Below, piece after piece: positions 47,190 to 57,700 of a stretch of 64,000 nucleotides of DNA. Each line of letters starts with the position of its first letter. Positions within the stretch are counted from its first letter, which is position 1. The notes under the pieces were generated by a model. It saw only the letters and a program-made list of their open reading frames with translations. It had not been told where the DNA came from and did no database searches. The stretch spans positions 345,541,617 through 345,605,616 of the forward strand of contig NC_061513.1 of the NCBI RefSeq assembly GCF_022539505.1, in the 5' to 3' direction. The stretch is from Lolium rigidum (taxonomy: Eukaryota; Streptophyta; Magnoliopsida; Poales; Poaceae). The position numbers were made by a program, and so were the translations under genes.

Positions 47190-50100
47190 CCTACTGAAGA
47201 AACACACCAAGGGCGATAATGGCGTCGACACGGATGCGTTCCGCCTCAGCGATCTCAGCCTCGTCATCTGCGTCTTTGCCCGTCACCAGCTGATTGCTCG
47301 GGGAACGGATTTCAGCCGGATCGGTCTTCGGATCGGCCGTGAGGCCTTTTGCTTCATCTTCGGAGCGGGCAACAAGGGCCTCCTTGTCTTGGATGAGCCG
47401 TTTGGTCACCCTTACCCTCTCTTCAAGGTCCTCCAGCTCCTTGTGCGGGGTCTCGAGTTCGGCGCGAGTGGCGAAGTGTCCGTCTTGGCGTCCGGAGCAG
47501 CCTTCTTCTCATTGAGCCGTCGACACTTTTCGGCAATGTCGGCTCTCGGCGGAAGTTGGGAGTGGCGAAGAGTAATCCTTTGGCGAGCCGTTTGTACCCT
47601 TGACTTGAAGGCCGACAAGGTAACAGCGGGCCGAGCTTCACTTGCGGGGTCATCGGGAGATGAGGCCGGATATCCTCGAAGATGCCTTTGGCTTCCTCGG
47701 AATTTTCAATCGAGTCTCGGTCGGGCGGAAAGCAAGTCTCGCGAGACGGCTGGAGTGGACCACGAACCGTACTAGGGTTCGGCTCTCCACTTGCTTTGGA
47801 AGAAGCTGGTTCGATGGATTCGGGTCGAACGCAAGCAAGCTCGAGAGATCACAACCCTGATAGGGTAAACAAAGTGAGTTTAGCGGGCAATGGGGGAATT
47901 GATGAAGCCAAGGAGGGAAGACATACCTCTCCCAAGGAAGGAGGAACAGCCGACGCCGTAACAATCGGCTTCTCTGTGGACTCGGGTGGGTCAGCCACTT
48001 GGGAAGCCGCTATCGTCGAGGTAGCTAGATCCAGAGTAGCGGACGGCCTCGGTACCTCCTCAACATCTTCGCTAGAAGTTTCGGCGGCTGCAAGAGGAAG
48101 TGATTAGCCGATCCAAATGATAACGAGGACAGCATGAAAGCGTGACCACGAAGATAATTACATTTGAGACCTCCTGGCTTGATGAAGAGGCTCGTGGGTT
48201 CTTACGAGCCCTTTTGACACAGCGTTGCTTCGTGCGTAACCCTGATCTGGTCGGGGCCTGAGGAGCAGGGGTTTCGGTGATCGACCTTTTCTTGGAAGCC
48301 GGCGCTGGCGAAGCCGTCTGGCTCCGGGTAGTGGACCTCTCGGAATCACCCGAGCTCGAGTCTCCTTGGCTGGTTTCTTCGGCCCCGCTGGAGGATCCTT
48401 CAGTGGAGGCCTGTAGGAAAGGATACAAGCGTGTCATAAACAAATTCTTTGAAAAAGCGGACAAGTGCCTACAGGGTCTGAACCAACTTACACGCAAGCT
48501 TTCTCGGGCCGGAGCTTTACGCTTCGGGGTTTTCCTGGCCGCTACCTTCCTCACCGCCGTCCTCGCACTGAGTTGAGGCTCGGGGGCAGGCTGGTCCCGA
48601 AGATGCTCTGCTCTTGGGAGCCGATTTCGGTGAAATCGGCCGACTCTGCATTATGACTTTCTTCGAGGGTGGCGAGCTGCGGCAGAAGAGAACCACCGGT
48701 GCCGGAGGAAAAATTCGAAAGGGGAACCGTCGGTTTGCGTGGGAGCCGGGCCATCTAGTTGCTGCTAGGAAAAAGAGTTAGGTCACGAGACAATCACCAT
48801 AAGGTAATTGCAAGAAACGCTTAAGTGACGATGCACGGTGCGCAGGGGGATCATACTCGGCGTCAAGCTCCTTCGGCGAGCGGTCCTAGGGCCCTCCCGA
48901 AGACGTGGGTCTTCCACATAGACCACCAAGTTTCAAAACCATCGGTGGTGAAGGAGAAACGGAGGTCATGCGGAATTGGTATGGCCAAAGCGTCAAAGAA
49001 GGTATAACACCTCTGGGCAGTGAGGATGTCAGGCAGTTCAGCCCTACTTGCTGTCAGGTGGTGTAGGAAGAAGTGTGGAGGCACCTGTCCGAGACCAAGC
49101 TGTCGAGCCGCTACTATTGGTTGATAACACTCATAACCAGGTTTGATGATCCGGTTCGAGGTACTCATGCCAACAGGGAGGAAGCAAGGACGGATCATGA
49201 GAGAGTACAAGTGTTGTGTGCTGGCGTCATCGGCAAAGTCATCCAATCGGAAAGAGACGGGGTTTTCAAAATTTGCCGATTCAGTGTAAGGGTGGAACAG
49301 GGGTTGTCCAAACCTTGGAAGAAAATCTTAAACCACCTGCTGCTTCACTGGGGGATCAGCCTCGCTCCCGGGAGACCATACAGGGCTTGGCCGTAGCTGG
49401 TGCATCGAATTTCCTTTCCAGTTTCATCCGGAAAGGTGCAGGTGGTCAGCGATGGGAAGTCTGGGATTTGGCTTTGGAAATATAGTTGGGCCCACAACTG
49501 AATGAACCACCAGGGGCCGCCAGTTTTAACTGTCTTGCGGGAGAACAGTTTGACAGACATCAGTTGAAGGGATCGATAAATTTCTCCAAGAAATAGTTTG
49601 CCTAGGCCGAGTTTTGTGCCTTTAGCAAGCTCATAGGCCAGGGAGAGGTAATTCTTGGTGGGAGCAAGTGATGGACCGCAGAATATGAAGTGCTCCAGCC
49701 AGAAATTCAGAAAGGCTGTGTGCTCCCTCTCTGTCACGGGGCCTTTGGTTTTCATATAGCGATTGAGATAGGCGCCCCAGCTGGTACACTCTTTTTTAGA
49801 GGAGAGGGTGAAAGGGACTTTTGGCAGCTTGAAGGCAGAAGGGCTGGGGGATGCAATGTCTAGCCCGGTGATCATGGCCACATCCAGCGGGTCGGGGTCA
49901 TAGGGCCATGACCAAACATGAAGCGATTCGAGTGCATCGGACCGAAGTAGCCGATGGTTTTCGGGATGTTCTCATTCTTCTCAAGAGGAGATAGCGATAA
50001 TGACGAGGCATCGGCTATCCCTATGGTTTCCCAAGTGGCATAGTGGGATTTTGATACCCTATTGTACCATGCCACCCAACCTTCGGGAGGATTAGGCCAG

Positions 50101-50400
50101 GCTCGCGAGCGGTCGGCCCGGGAAGTCGGATCTGAGGTTCCGGCTCACAAAGGGGATTACGTTAGCTTCGCACGAAATTAACGAGGCGGGACTCTCGGAA
50201 GAACGAGGACCGAGGCACATCGAATTTGCGAGAGAAGGATGTGGCGGAAGGATGTACGAAACCTAAATTAGTAGCGAGAGCGAGGCATTAATTCGGGTGT
50301 TTGCCATTAATCCCATGTCAAGCCAAGCGACGAGAGGAGGTTGAGGATTACCTTCAGTCCGGAAGCCGTGGTATCGGTATTGGATGACTCCGCCATGGCG
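47190..50400 (-). pseudogene. Antisense gene of element E with plant-mobile-domain-like N-terminus
   Basis: On the minus strand a frame at 50075-49872 (MAWYNRVSKSHYATWETIGI) is followed by 49881-49345 with SWGAYLNRYMKT, FLNFWLEHFIFCGPSLAPT, YLSLAYELAKGTKLGLG, GGPWWFIQLWAQLYF. This resembles the plant mobile domain (PMD), known from transposons and a few plant genes. Downstream are a Ser/Arg/Lys-rich linker (48554-48072) and acidic helical segments (47653-47191), separated by intron-like breaks. The architecture matches the F antisense gene. Exons were not resolved and frame breaks occur. The domain call is from motif memory. Confidence 0.55.
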
Positions 50401-51006
50401 TTGAAGGAGTTGGGGGCGGCGCGGTCAAGATCTGCGTAGGTGGTTGTGGATTGGAACTGCTCAGGCGGCGATTTGGGGATCTGACTTTGCCTTTTCAGAT
50501 GGAGGTCGCGGGTTACCGTTTGGAAGGGTGACTAGGTCGATGTTGTCAGCGTTTTTTATGATAGAGACCGATGCGAGGCCATCGGTTATTTTTTTGAAGG
50601 TTGTGTGACTTTGACTATCGGCAAAACCATTGACTGGGAACGCTTCTTCATTCACAAAGAAGGGTTTTTTTATGAAGAGCCGATTGCTCAAAAAGAGCCG
50701 ATTGCTCACGTAACTACTGATGCTATGTCACTAATCCTCGCTGCCCTCGTCGTTGACACGGAGGCGCTTCGCCGGCGGGTATCCAGTGGAGGAGGAGTCA
50801 TTCGGCGCAGCTTAATAAGGAGAAGCCTAATGGGGGATTTAAGACCATTGCGGTATCCAAGGGAATGGTGCTAGATTATCAAGTTTTGCAAAAGCAAGGA
50901 GCAAGACGTCATGGTAAAGGGTACTACAACGGTTCTGCCACGACATGACCCGGTGAAAGGAGCTTAATGATTTTGGAACTGTCATTTCCAAAACCAGGGG
51001 GGCATG

Positions 51007-52181
51007 TGTTATCACCAGATTTTGGCTAAATCAGGAGGTAGGCCGCGATCAAGATGGGCTTGGAAGATTACACATTGAAGATCTATGAAGCGGCCTTGCA
51101 CGGAGAAGTTGGGCTAGTTTGCCTGTGTATCTTTAATTATAGCAGACTGTATCTAGATTAAAAGTTAGGGTTTATCTCGCGCACGGTTTAGTGCACGCCC
51201 ACATTAGAAAGTCCGCTGGACTATAAATATGTATCTAGGGTTTATGGAATAAACAACAACTCACGTTCAACCCCAAACAAACCAATCTCGGCGCATCGCC
51301 AACTCCTTCGTCTCGAGGGTTTTCTATCAGGTAAGCGACATGCTGCCTAGATCGCATCTTGCGATCTAGGCAGCACAAGCCCCACGTTGTTCATGCGTTG
51401 CTCGTATCGAAGCGCTTTTGATGGCGAGCAACGTAGTTATCATAGATGTGTTAGGGTTAGCATTGTTCTTCGTTTAAGCATGCTTACGTAGTGCAACCCT
51501 TGCATATCTAGCCGCCCTCACACCTATCTCGGGTGTGGGGGCGGCACCCGCTTGATCATCATTCGGTAGATCCGATCCGTTACGATTGCTCCTTGTTTTA
51601 CAAGGATTAGTTTAATATCTCGCAATAGTTAGGCCTTACAAAGGGGGAGGATCCAGTGGCACGTAGGGTGGCGTTCGCAAGTCCTAAACAGGATGTTCCG
51701 AGGATCAACTTCATGTTGGTTTTTAGGCCTTGTTTAGGATCGGCTTACGAGCACCGTGCGTGGCCGCGAGGCCCAATCTGGAGTAGGATGATCCGATTAT
51801 GCGGTGAAAACCCTAAATCGTCGTAGATCTCATTAGCTTTATCTTGATCAAGCAGGACCACCAAGTATTCGTGCACCCCATACGAATCATGGGTGGATCG
51901 GCTCTTTGAGCCGATTCACAGGATAACCTCAGAACCGATCGAGGCTCGTATTTAATGTTTACATGTATGCCCTGCAGGAAACTAAGCGAGGCATCCCCAT
52001 CACCTTCCTGACCAGGTATAGGTCGGGTGGCACGCCCTTGCACTTCGCATCGCCGCGTGTGACCAGAAGAGCATTGCGGGCCGTCGCTCGGAGGGGTCTC
52101 AGCCAGCCGCAGCTCTAGGCTCTTCCCGGCTCTACGGTGTTGACAAGGCCGCTGCCCGCCGGTGGGTTTTGGCAGTCAACA
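51007..52181 (+). repeat. 3' LTR of element E (1175 bp)
   Basis: Same length and termini as the 5' LTR. Preceded by purine tract ccaggggggcatg. Confidence 0.9.
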
Positions 52182-52186
52182 ACTAT

Positions 52187-52540
52187 GTATCTTAAAGCTT
52201 GAAGCACAACGAACCTAATGACTTGATCATATGCTACGCTGACTATGGGTGTATGTCCATCACATCATTCACCTAATGATATAATTTTGTTATTAATAAC
52301 ATCCAATGTTCATGATCATGAAACTATGATCATCTATTATCTACAAGCTAGTTTAACAAGAGGCTTACTAGGTATGATCATGAAACTATGATCATGTAGG
52401 GACTCTTTTATGTTTACAAAACACACAAGTATTAAGGTTTCCGGTTAATACAATTATAACATGGGATGCAAACATGTATCATAAACACAAAGATATAATA
52501 ATAACTATTTTATTATTATCTCTTGGGCATATCTCCAACA
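52187..52540 (-). repeat. 5' LTR of element G, second part
   Basis: Continues the LTR after E and ends gggcatatctccaaca at 52540. This is the outer right end of the whole nest. Confidence 0.85.
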
Positions 52541-53129
52541 CAATGCGAGCAACACGACAGTCCCGCCGTAGCCAGCTGTCGTAGAGCTTTGCCTAGAGAC
52601 ATATGCCGGCGACGACGGGGGGAGAAGCGGCAGGGAGACGACGCGACGATGGTGGTGAGAGAAAAACCGTTCTCAGAAGGAAGGTGTACATTCAATATGA
52701 AAGTTTAATTCTTGTATGGTTAAGGGCCACTTGTCAGGTTTGCAATCAGAATTATGTCAAACGACTATTAATGTGATTCGTGGCCTTAGATTTGGTGTCT
52801 TTTAAAAAATATACTTCCTCCTTTTCATCTTAGTTTTATTAAAATTTGAATGTATTTCTTCTCAATTTTGTTTTGAATGTATTTAGATTGTTGTTAGCAT
52901 AGCCCCAATTATTCAATTGTGGCAGGGAATCTCCAACGGGGTGACACATTTCGGACGCCTAAATTGTCCTCGTGTATCCGTTTGCGTCACCTGACGTACG
53001 CGAAAATGACCGTTTTTATCCGCGCGTCCGTTTGCGTCTGGGGGTGGCTCCAGCGGAGCGACGTATTTTTTCTACTTGTTTTTTTTCCTCTTCCCAATTA
53101 CAAACACAGTTCCAACATTACATATTGGG
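52541..53129. other. Host flank right of the retrotransposon nest
   Basis: Starts with the TSD candidate caatg. No gene recognised. Near 52818 a 'tacttcctcc' stretch recalls a decayed Stowaway end, but no partner end was found. From about 52920 it has 'ccgtttgcgtc' repeats often seen downstream of grass genes. Confidence 0.4.
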
Positions 53130-53228
53130 AACATGGTTTTACACAAGCTAATACATAGTTGAGAACATGGTTTACACAAACTAATACATAGTTTGAATCA
53201 TGGTTGACACAAATTAAAACATTGGAAA
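53130..53228. repeat. Short tandem repeat, about 3 x 34 bp
   Basis: Units begin aacatggttttac (53130), aacatggtttacac (53164) and atcatggttgacac (53197). They differ by a few bases. Confidence 0.65.
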
Positions 53229-53434
53229 ATGAGAAAACCTAACTAGTGTTGGTTCCGTATGTTTGCTGCCAAGAAAGAACACTCTCGGGCACACTCAATC
53301 ACCCAAACTGAAAAATCCAGATGGTAATTATAGCCCTGTTGGTCCTTTCGAGGAAGAACATCTAGAAACCTCCACTAGTGGCTTCAATTGGCTCGTGGCC
53401 ATATTTGCTGCAAAGAAAGAACACTCTAACAGTT

Positions 53435-53899
53435 TTAACCGTCGGTGTTCGAGCCGGACTCGCTGGTGTGGTAGTGCCTGGCAGGCTGTGTCGTCGAACA
53501 CCTTGACGATCATCTCGCAGTCCCCCTCATAGAGGAATGTGAGCTGGCAGCCGGGCTCGAGCGCGAGGTCACGGGCGAACTTGTCCCACCCCGTGTGCAG
53601 GTACATCTTGCCCTGCCCATCGAACAAGACCTCGACAGTGCACCGACAGAAGTTGCAGCTGGCCTCCCGTAGCTGCAACTGGGCGGCTCGACGCTATCGA
53701 CGAACTTGTCCGGGAGCCGCTTGATGCCGAGTGGGTCGTCGTCGATGAGGAGGAGGAACTCGAAGCAGCGCTCCTCCCGCGAAGACGAGGACGGCGCAGG
53801 CGACGGTGACCGTGGGGCCATAGCTGCTCCACCTCGGCGGCCCCGGGGGTGCCCAGGCCCGCGGGCTCGACCGCCTCGCCGGCCACCAGGACCCGCCAT
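53435..53899 (-). pseudogene. B3 DNA-binding-domain protein gene with two frameshifts
   Basis: The minus-strand frame from an ATG at 53899, or more likely 53821 (MAPRSPSPAPSSSSREERC), runs FEFLLLIDDDPLGIKRLPDKF. It shifts frame near 53688 into LREASCNFCRCTVEVLF, then GKMYLHTGWDKFARDLAL and GCQLTFLYEGDCEMIVKVFD. This is a plant B3 domain with the usual strand pattern and the WxKF-like WDKF motif. A second shift near 53480 leads to a tail ending at a stop at 53435-53437. Two one-base differences would give about 130 aa, typical of short pooid B3 proteins. Both shifts are in CAG/CGG contexts, so sequence error is possible. A TATA element lies 120-200 bp upstream. The protein would be nuclear and bind DNA. 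Confidence 0.7.
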
Positions 53900-54016
53900 G
53901 GACTTCCTCGCGGGCCTGGCTGCATCGCAGGAAGAGCTAGGCGGCGCTACGGTGGAGTTTGTGGCGGCTAGGGTTTTGTGTGGAGGAGTAGATGAGGAAG
54001 AAGAGCGCGTGCGCTC

Positions 54017-54026
54017 TTTATATAAA
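54017..54026 (-). promoter_or_regulatory. TATA box of the B3 gene
   Basis: TTTATATAAA, about 118 bp upstream of the ATG at 53899, in GC-rich surroundings. It is self-complementary, so orientation is inferred from the gene. Confidence 0.55.
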
Positions 54027-54181
54027 CAGCCGACGGCCGCGGGACGCGTGTCATCGCCATTACTGCGTTGACGGAGGTAGGTGGCGGCCCTCGGCTGGCG
54101 AGGCATCGCTATTAACGTGACACAGACTGCCGAAGCGACGCAGCGGCGGCAGTCGCTGGCGAGCCTGAGAAGACGCATCGA

Positions 54182-54711
54182 GCCCGGGTGGTTGACAGAC
54201 GGGCCCGACGAAACGTCGGCCTGACACCGGTCCGATCGCTTCCGTTGGAGCAGGAACCTAACGCATTTTTCAGCCGGCGGTCATGCCCTAATCTAGCCGA
54301 AGTGGGGTGTATACAAAGAAGTTGTACATCCATCGTGTCCCGCCGATTTGGCCAGCTTCGTCATTCTTATCCGTCGCGTCCAGCACACCACCAGTCGACA
54401 GTAGTGCCGCTCGCCTCGCGGCTCGTGCACGCGCTCATCCTCACCACGCCTTTTCCCCTCTCCTCTCTCTCTCTCTCGCCCTGCACTCCAACACCGGGGC
54501 TCTTCTCTTCTCTGCCGCGCGTAGACTTCAAAAGCAGCATTCCTTCCATTTTGATTTCCTCGCACCGCCCGCCCGCACGCTTCCCATTTCCCACTTCCCA
54601 AAGCGCGCCCTCGGCCTCGCCCTCGGCTCGCTCCCACACCGAAGAAAAGTCCCTGCTGGACCTGCCGCCACGCCCGAGGTCTCGGCTGGGGATGACGAGC
54701 TCCCGCCGGCG
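54182..54711 (+). promoter_or_regulatory. Promoter and 5' leader region of the coiled-coil gene
   Basis: Between the B3 gene and the ATG at 54712. It holds a CT microsatellite-like tract (about 54458-54482) typical of grass 5' leaders. The two genes are divergent, so the region between about 53990 and 54450 may be a shared promoter. No clear TATA box for the plus strand was found. Confidence 0.4.
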
Positions 54712-57700
54712 ATGGACCTGCCGCTAGCACTCCTCCTCCTCGCCGTCTTCCTCGCCCCGACCGCACTGCTCTTCCTCGCCTTCCACTTCCACCCCCACCG
54801 CCAGCCCACGCCTTCTCCCGAATCGCCCGCCGCAAACCTCGACCCGCCCGCGCCGCCCGAGGAGGAGAAGAGGCCGCGGCGGAGGGCCAAGCGGAAGCAG
54901 CAGCAGCAGCAGCCGCAGAAGGGCGGGGACGCGGCGGCCGACGACAACGACGCGCTGCTGCTGCTGCCGCGGCGGCCGCAGTTCCCGCTCGCCTCGGTGG
55001 CCGGCCCGCTGCAGCGCCGGATCACCGCGCGCTACGACGACCTCGCGCGGGCCAGCCAGGACCACTGCCTCACCGTTCACCAGGTTCGTTCCTTCCTTCC
55101 TGCGTCCCGTCTCCCATGCAATGCAAATACTCTTCCGGCATCCTTGCCTTCCTCGCAGACTAGTGCTAGTGCGTACTGCACGCGCTAGTGCGTGCTGAGC
55201 GTGCGTAGGATCCCTGCTCCGCTGTCAGGAGTTGCTGTGCTACAAAACTGATACTACGCTTAGGTAGTAGTTAGTCTGTACAAGTGGTGTTTGTTGTTAT
55301 TCCTAGCTGGTACTTCTACCTAAGCTAATGCCTCGATAAGACAGTCCAAAACGGGCTCAGTTGCTACCGTAGTATGCGCATGGTTGATGCTTCACCTGCT
55401 GTAACAGGGTGCGCGTCTTGTTCTGTCCAATGCTTTGACTTCCATTCTTTTGTTCATTGCTAATACCATCGTTTGCTCTGTTATACTCAATGGACGGGGT
55501 AGTATTACTAGGTCCAGCCACTAGAGGATTTTGCAACGAATGATAGTTAAATTGCTAACACCAAACAACATTGAAACCCATTGCAAGTGTGGGATTCGTT
55601 TGGTGCTGCATGACATTGTGAAAACCAATAGCCCCTGTTAGTCTGTACAAGTGGTGTTTGTTGCTATTCCTAGCTGGTAGTACCTAAGCTAATGCCGCAA
55701 TAAGAGAAGTCCAAAATGGGCTCAGTTGCTACCGTAGTATGCGCATGGTTGATGCTTCACCTGCTGTAACAGGATGCGCCTCTGGTTCTGTCGAACGCTT
55801 TGACTTTCATTCTTTTGTTCATCGCTATACCATCGTTTGCTTTGTTATACTCAGTGGACGGGGTAGTATTAGTAGGTCCAGCCATTAGAGGATTTTGCAG
55901 CCAATGCTACTTAAATTGTTAACACTAAACAACATTGAAACCCATTGCAAGTGTGGGATTCGTTTGGTGCCGCGCGACATTGTGAAAACTGATAGCCCCT
56001 ATTAGTCTGTACAAGCGGTGTTTGTTGCTATTCCTAGCTGGTAGTACCTAAGCTAATGCCTCGATAAGAGAAGTCCAAAATGGGCTCAATTGCTAATGTA
56101 GTATGTGCATGCTCGATGCTTCTTGCTTTTTTTGAAACTAGAGTGCTTGCTTGATGCTTCACCTGTCACTGGATGCCGTGCATGTCTGGTTCTGCCAAAT
56201 GCTTTGACTTGGGGATTTTGCAACAAATGATAGCTAAATGAAGAACACCAAATAACATCAAAACCTATTGCAAGCAAAGTTGGTCTAATTTTAGCTGGGA
56301 TTAGTTGTCATCATCACTGTAAAACGTAGGAATAGGAAAAGCGCAGTAAGGATTGTGTGTGGCAAACAGAGGATTGTGGAAGTTCCATGAAACTGGGTGT
56401 TTGATTCTTAGGAATTGGAAAAACACAGATATCCTAGAAAGCATGATGAAATCAAGGTTGAAACAAATGCAAATGTGAGACTAGGTCATTATCATGCAAG
56501 TTATGGCCTTTCTCTTCTTCTTTGTGCATGTGAATCAGTGAATGTAAAAGAGAGGTTTGAGTGGCTTGTAGAATTCCTTTGTTTTCCCCATTGGAACCTA
56601 AACCGAAGGAAACATTCCTCCATTTTTCCTATGTTCTACTCCTTTCAATCAAATGGATGGGTGTCACCAGAGGAAGATTTCCCATTCCTATGTTATCTCT
56701 CCACTATTGATATGAATCAAAGAGACCCTTATCGATAAATATGGCTCACAATGCTGAAATTCTTTTGTAATTAAAGTCTGGCCGCTCATTTTGAGTAAAT
56801 GGCATGACACAGGGAATCAGCAGTTTTGTTGGTCCAAATGTAAAGTTTATAAACATGCTCAGATTGAAAATCTGTTATATCCTTGTTGTACCAGCGTTCA
56901 CATATGAACTATTCCCCTTCAAGAACATACTGTTATATTCCTAACAAACAACCCCACTTGGCAGTCTTATTTCTTATATTTGGAGGGGTTATGTATGTTA
57001 GAAGTTGAATGCCTTTCAAACTGTAAATGGAATTTTATCTGTTAGATAGACTTCGGTATAGTTCAAAATTTATAGAGGGCCAATTTAATGTGAAATGCAC
57101 ATTTCCCCCAAAACTCAGTAAATATTTTCCATTTCTAAAAGAAAAATGTGGCGACTATAAAATACACTTTCCCCAATCTTTCTTTCACACGTGTTCTACG
57201 CAAAGCTATAACGCCCAACCCCCACCAGAACACTAATAAATAGGATTTCTTAGGGACAAAGCAAATCTAGATCTTGCAATCGAGGCTTTCGTCCCAAACC
57301 TTCCACCTCAAAAGTCAAATCTAACACCATGGAAATTTCGGTCGCTCTCATCCTCTTCCTTTCCATAAGCGTCATCCTAATTCTCCAGCTCCGTTCCCCA
57401 GCACCTCCTCAACCATCACAACCGTTGACGGCACTTACTGGCAGCACTGGGAAGAAGAGAAGGAAGACGAGGAGGAAGCCGGAGGGCTTCAATGGTGGAG
57501 ACAAGGTAGCGGCTGTACCGGAGAAACAGGGGGCAAAACACCCACCTTTGCCCCTCTTCTGGTTGAGTGGTGCACTGAAACGAAGGGTCACCGAGCAGTA
57601 TTTTGAGGGGTTATCTCTTACTAAGCGTGCTAGCTTTTACCAGGTTGATATGTTTTTCTTCTAGGTTTTGTTATGCATCTTATTTCCAATTGATTTTTAT

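Larger units (their letters stand above)
45157..52181 (+). mobile_element. Element E: Gypsy retrotransposon without pol, with antisense gene (7.0 kb)
   Basis: LTRs 45157-46331 and 51007-52181, both 1175 bp, flanked by perfect TSD actat (45152-45156, 52182-52186) in the right LTR of G. The LTR starts TGTTATCACC and ends GTCAACA. The internal region (46332-51006) has a gag start on the plus strand and a multi-exon gene on the minus strand. No protease, reverse transcriptase or integrase is recognised. The equal LTR lengths and high identity indicate a fairly young copy mobilised in trans. Confidence 0.85.
17030..52540 (-). mobile_element. Element G: Angela/BARE-like Copia retrotransposon, minus strand, split by nested insertions
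   Basis: The left (3') LTR is at 17030-18423 and the right (5') LTR at 43722-45156 plus 52187-52540. Internal sequence is 18424-21018 plus 40435-43721, about 5.9 kb including a Helitron. The LTR begins TGTTGGAGATATGCCC and ends CCCTACA. The primer-binding site is the tRNA-iMet type. Degenerate pol domains appear in Copia order: pre-integrase, integrase, then reverse transcriptase. The right flank (52541 onward) is host DNA, with TSD candidate caatg. The first ~340 bp of the left LTR, as drawn, are missing because of C and the gap. G is the oldest layer of the nest. Confidence 0.85.
55084..57328 (+). other. Intron 1 of the coiled-coil gene, up to the alternative first exon
   Basis: Begins GTTCGT after CAG. 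Holds a triplicated ~365 bp repeat (55271-56275). Around 56330-56760 there is a stretch (ggaattggaaaaacacag, then later a 'gaaatttcc..tcctatg' type end) that resembles a common grass DNA-transposon-derived repeat, but I could not define its ends. No other coding exon was recognised. Confidence 0.5.

Noticed and set aside
47122..47775. Plus-strand frame of 217 codons in element E
   Set aside because: It lies opposite the antisense gene, whose helical charged frame is more protein-like, and has no domain.
52810..52885. Possible Stowaway MITE near tacttcctcc
   Set aside because: Only one weak terminus seen, without TA-flanked partner. Could be a decayed end but cannot be supported.
53706..54071. 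Plus-strand frame of 121 codons over the B3 gene
   Set aside because: Shadow of the B3 coding strand, which has clear domain motifs in the other direction.
54293..55025. Long minus-strand frames (up to 180 codons) over exon 1a
   Set aside because: GC-rich shadow frames of the plus-strand gene with low-complexity Gly/Arg composition.
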